Source: Acidimicrobiia bacterium (lineage in GTDB: Bacteria > Actinomycetota > Acidimicrobiia > IMCC26256 > PALSA-555). From it: DNA of 8,944 nucleotides. Made by a program: the position numbers and the translations under genes. Location: the NCBI GenBank assembly GCA_022865365.1, contig JALHSW010000328.1:1-8944 (forward strand). The letters run 5' to 3'. Every line of letters starts with the position of its first letter. Position 1 is the stretch's first letter. Under the pieces are notes generated by a model. That model had not been told where the DNA came from, did no database searches, and saw only the letters and a program-made list of their open reading frames with translations. Positions 6,149 to 8,944 of the stretch are shown piece after piece.

Positions 6149-7592
6149 CACCGGCCAGGTGCTCGTCGTCGACGTCGGAACGTCGGCAGTGCGCGCCACG
6201 GTCGTCGACGGTGACGCCGGGGTCGTCGCCGAGCACCGGGCGCCACTCCTCCCCGACTCGCCTGCTCCCGGCCTCGTCGAGTTCGACGCGGTCGAGATGG
6301 CCCGGGTCGCGATCGAGCTGGCCACCCGCGTGCTCGAAGCGGCCGGACCCGTCGATGCCGTGGGCATCGCGAACCAGCGTGCGTCGACCGTGGTCTGGGA
6401 TCGCGCGACCGGAGCACCCGTCGCCCCGGGCCTCGGCTGGCAGGACCTCCGCACGCTCGGACGCTGCCTCGAGCTCGCGGGCACCGGAGTGCGGATCGCG
6501 CCGAACCACACTGCGACCAAGGTCGAGTACCTGCTCGACCTTGCCGACCCCGAGCGATCACTCGACCTGTGCGTCGGCACGGTTGACACATGGATCGCGT
6601 GGACGCTCTCGCAGGGTGCGCTCCACGTGATCGATGCGACGAACGCACAGGTGACGGCGCTTCGCACGGCAGCGAACGACGCCTGGGCGGGCGATCTCCT
6701 CGAGACGTTGCGCATCCCCGAAGCGGCGATGCCGCGAGTGGTCGATTCGACGGGAACCCTCGGCGAGGCGAGCGCGCTCCCCGGTGCACCGCCGATCGCG
6801 GGAATCATCGGCGACCAGCAGGGATCCCTGCTCGGCCAGGGCTGTGTTCACCACTGCGACGCCAAGGCGACCTTCGGCACCGGCGGGATGCTCGACGTCG
6901 TGATCGACGGTGCCCGGCTCGAGTTCGAGCAGGGCCGCGCGGGCACGTTCCCGATCGTGACGCGCAGATCCGCCGGTGTCGACGCGTGGGGACTCGAGGC
7001 GATGATGCTTGCCGCGGGCACGAACGTCGAGTGGCTCCGCGACGATCTCGGCATGATCGCGTCAGCCGAAGACTCCGACGCCGTTGCCGCGGCCTGCGAA
7101 GACACCGGTGACGCTTGGTTCGTTCCTGCGCCATTCGGGCTCGGTACTCCGCACTGGGACTACGGCGCGCGCAGTGTGCTCGTCGGCCTCACCCGCGGCA
7201 CGGAACGCGCGCAGGTGGTGCGCGCCGTGCTCGAGGGCGTGGCACACCGCGGCACCGACCTGATCGAAGCTGCCGAACACGACGCCGACGTTCACATCGA
7301 GCGTCTGAAGGTCGACGGCGGGATGGCGGCGAACACGACGTTCCTGCACGCCCTCGCCGACTCGGCCCAGCGCCCGGTCGAGGTCGCGCCCGTGCGCGAG
7401 GCAACCACCCTGGGGGCCGCGTTCTGCGCCGGACTCGCCGTCGGACTCTGGGCCGGCGACGACGATCTCGCCTCGACCTGGCGGCCTGCTCGGGTCATCG
7501 AACCCGGTCGTGAGACCGATCGTGACCGTTGGCGGGAAGCGGTCGCCCGGTCCCAGGGCTGGATCCCTGCGCTCTCCGCCCTGAAGTTCTGA
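6141..7592 (+). CDS. FGGY-family carbohydrate kinase, glycerol-kinase-like with changed pocket
   Basis: The 483-residue product is a full-length FGGY kinase whose motifs follow glycerol kinase in order: VDVGTSAVR (10-18), GIANQRASTVVWD (75-87), GWQDLRT (99-105), GTVDTWIAW (146-154), DATNAQ (165-170), GIIGDQQGSLLGQ (221-233), FGTGGM (245-250), GLGTPHWDYGARSVLVGLTRGT (333-354) and VDGGMAANTTF (391-401). It should phosphorylate a polyol with ATP in the cytoplasm. Compared with E. coli GlpK, Arg (R80), Trp (W100) and Asp-Gln (D225, Q226) are kept. The Glu after Arg is Ala (A81), the pocket Tyr is Asn (N122), and the Phe in GTGCF is Met (M250). Glycerol may therefore not be the substrate. The ATG at 6141 overlaps the previous gene by 8 bp, and only GAGG 3 bases away could serve as a ribosome site, so coupling is likely. 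Earlier in-frame starts would lie deep in the upstream gene. Confidence 0.88.
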   Translation: MADTGQVLVVDVGTSAVRATVVDGDAGVVAEHRAPLLPDSPAPGLVEFDAVEMARVAIELATRVLEAAGPVDAVGIANQRASTVVWDRATGAPVAPGLGWQDLRTLGRCLELAGTGVRIAPNHTATKVEYLLDLADPERSLDLCVGTVDTWIAWTLSQGALHVIDATNAQVTALRTAANDAWAGDLLETLRIPEAAMPRVVDSTGTLGEASALPGAPPIAGIIGDQQGSLLGQGCVHHCDAKATFGTGGMLDVVIDGARLEFEQGRAGTFPIVTRRSAGVDAWGLEAMMLAAGTNVEWLRDDLGMIASAEDSDAVAAACEDTGDAWFVPAPFGLGTPHWDYGARSVLVGLTRGTERAQVVRAVLEGVAHRGTDLIEAAEHDADVHIERLKVDGGMAANTTFLHALADSAQRPVEVAPVREATTLGAAFCAGLAVGLWAGDDDLASTWRPARVIEPGRETDRDRWREAVARSQGWIPALSALKF

Positions 7593-7667
7593 CCCTGCTC
7601 CCCGCCGCGCACTGGTCACCCGCCGCGCGGCCGCGTGTCGAGCGCGGGCACGCCCGGAGCTCGGCGT

Positions 7668-7704
7668 GGCGGTGATTCCCGATCCCCCTCGCGCGGTCAC
7701 CGCC
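7668..7704. other. Inverted repeat in the spacer after the kinase gene
   Basis: GGCGGTGA (7668-7675) is a perfect inverted match to TCACCGCC (7697-7704) around a 21-base loop. The spacer 7593-7796 holds no gene that I can support. It also contains the 10-bp palindrome CGCGGCCGCG (7626-7635) and two near-copies of GGTCACCGCCGCG (7614-7627, 7695-7707). No T-tract follows, so terminator, operator and chance are all possible. Confidence 0.3.
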
Positions 7705-7796
7705 GCGTCGGCCCGGGTGGGCGCGGCAGATGCGCACTGGGCACACAGGGCACGGCCGGTGGACGGCCAGTCGCACGGGCTGCGACGCTGCTCTGC

Positions 7797-8944
7797 ATGA
7801 GCGACCCGGTTCGACCGGCGGCCATCCGCATCGACGACCTCGCGAACCCGACGTTCCCTCGCCACATCGCCGAGATGATGGACGCCGTCGCACCGATGGC
7901 CGCCGCGCTGGCGTTCGCACCCGACGCGCTGCTCGCCCAGGCGAGCGCCGAGACCGGGCTCGACGACTTCGGCGACGAGTGGTTCCGCGAACCGCTCGGC
8001 GTCATCCTGCGCGCGATCGACACCGAGGCCGGCCCGTCGGCGTGGGGCCGCATCAGTGCGCACAGCCAGATGCTCACGCACATGAAGAACCGGCTCCAGG
8101 TCGAGGCGATCGTGCGTGAGCACCCCGAGATCCTCGACGTCGAGATCGCGCGCCCGATCGTGATCATCGGCCAGCCTCGTACCGGCACCACCCACCTCCA
8201 CAACCTGTTGGCAGAAGACCCCGCGCTGCGGTCGCTCCGGTACTGGGAAAGCCTCGAGCCCGTCCCCCCGGCGGCCGAGCGCGCGGCCGTGGCCGGCGGA
8301 GCACCCGATCCCCGGCGGGAGCGCTGCGAGATGGGCCTGACGATCCTCAACGACGCGCTGCCGTACTTCAAGCGCATGCACGAGATGACGGTCGATCATG
8401 TGCACGAGGAGATCCAGCTGCTCGCGATCGCGGGATCCACGATGCTCTTCGAGACCATGGGCGTGATGCCCAGCTGGCGCCAGTGGTACGTCGGGCACGA
8501 TCAGACGCCCGCGTACGCGTACCTCGAGCGCGTGCTGCAGTGCGCGCAGTGGCTGCGGGGCGGCGAGCGCTGGGTGCTCAAGTCACCCCAGCATCTCGAG
8601 CAGATCCAACCCCTCCTCAACGTGTTCCCCGACGCCACGTTCGTGTTCACGCATCGCGATCCGGTCGCGGTGATCGCATCGAACGCCGAGATGATCGCGT
8701 ACACCGCTCGGTTCAGCGCCGCACACGTCGACCCGCCGAAGATCGGCCACTACTGGGCCAACCGGATCGAGGAGATGCTGCGTTCAGGGATGCGCGACCA
8801 CGAGATGCTGCCTGCCGGCCGCACGATCGACGTTCGCTTCGACGAGTTCATGGCCGACGACCTCGCGATGGTCCAGCGGATCTACGACGTGGCCAACCAG
8901 CCGTTCACCCCTGAAGCGCGCGTCGCGATGGACGCGTTCATCGA
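7797..8944 (+). CDS. Sulfotransferase-family protein (3' end missing)
   Basis: From the ATG at 7797 the frame is open for 382 codons to the window edge, so the C-terminus is missing. IGQPRTGTTHLHNLL (124-138) is the PAPS 5'-phosphosulfate loop. WVLKSPQHL (259-267), FTHRDP (284-289) and the serine at 295 form the 3'-phosphate binding part typical of sulfotransferases of the Sulfotransfer_3 type. The enzyme would move a sulfuryl group from PAPS to an alcohol or amine in the cytoplasm. The acceptor cannot be read from the sequence. An N-terminal region of about 115 residues precedes the loop, as in many actinobacterial members that act on lipids or small molecules. No ribosome binding site is visible before the start; ATGs at 7875 and 7878 are in frame, but the first is preferred because the coding character begins there. 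A 204-bp gap separates it from the kinase, so it is probably its own transcription unit. Confidence 0.87.
   Translation, partial: MSDPVRPAAIRIDDLANPTFPRHIAEMMDAVAPMAAALAFAPDALLAQASAETGLDDFGDEWFREPLGVILRAIDTEAGPSAWGRISAHSQMLTHMKNRLQVEAIVREHPEILDVEIARPIVIIGQPRTGTTHLHNLLAEDPALRSLRYWESLEPVPPAAERAAVAGGAPDPRRERCEMGLTILNDALPYFKRMHEMTVDHVHEEIQLLAIAGSTMLFETMGVMPSWRQWYVGHDQTPAYAYLERVLQCAQWLRGGERWVLKSPQHLEQIQPLLNVFPDATFVFTHRDPVAVIASNAEMIAYTARFSAAHVDPPKIGHYWANRIEEMLRSGMRDHEMLPAGRTIDVRFDEFMADDLAMVQRIYDVANQPFTPEARVAMDAFI

Noticed and set aside
7062..8498. Long - strand open frame spanning the kinase end, spacer and sulfotransferase
   Set aside because: It crosses two convincing + strand genes and shows no recognisable domain.

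Overview
The window is GC-rich, with codon third positions dominated by G and C, several genes lacking clear Shine-Dalgarno sites, and actinobacterial-type proteins. I infer an actinobacterium, possibly of the Acidimicrobiia. The phylum is fairly likely and the class is a guess. All real genes read on the + strand. I see no rRNA, tRNA, CRISPR array, transposase or phage gene.

Region 1 (1-1641) is a sulfide/persulfide detoxification pair. The first gene is cut by the left window edge and resembles CstB: a persulfide dioxygenase metallo-beta-lactamase domain, then a rhodanese-like domain without its cysteine, then an intact rhodanese domain. A stand-alone rhodanese with an intact active loop follows 3 bp later. 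Region 2 (1642-2946) is the odd part. A 14-bp tandem repeat lies upstream of a small membrane-anchored protein with DDGYEY repeats and a polyserine tail. A second, unrelated 14-bp tandem repeat follows, and the start codon of a ferric-reductase-like haem membrane protein lies at its edge. Every unit of this second array contains a four-codon frame whose TGA stop overlaps the next ATG. The last TGA overlaps the start codon of the haem protein.

Region 3 (2947-7592) is a tight three-gene operon. It contains a canonical FAD-dependent glycerol-3-phosphate dehydrogenase (glpD), a flavoprotein resembling alkyldihydroxyacetonephosphate synthase, and an FGGY kinase of the glycerol kinase type. The spacings are 7 bp and an 8-bp overlap. 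Together they suggest handling of a glycerol-like substrate through a phosphorylated form to DHAP, perhaps tied to ether-linked glycerol compounds. Several kinase positions that contact glycerol in the E. coli enzyme are substituted, so the true substrate is open.

Region 4 (7593-8944) is a 204-bp spacer with an inverted repeat, then the first 382 codons of a PAPS-dependent sulfotransferase-family protein that runs off the right edge. The best candidates for undescribed biology are the mini-ORF array before the haem protein, the DDGYEY-protein/haem-protein pair, and the glpD/flavoprotein/kinase operon.
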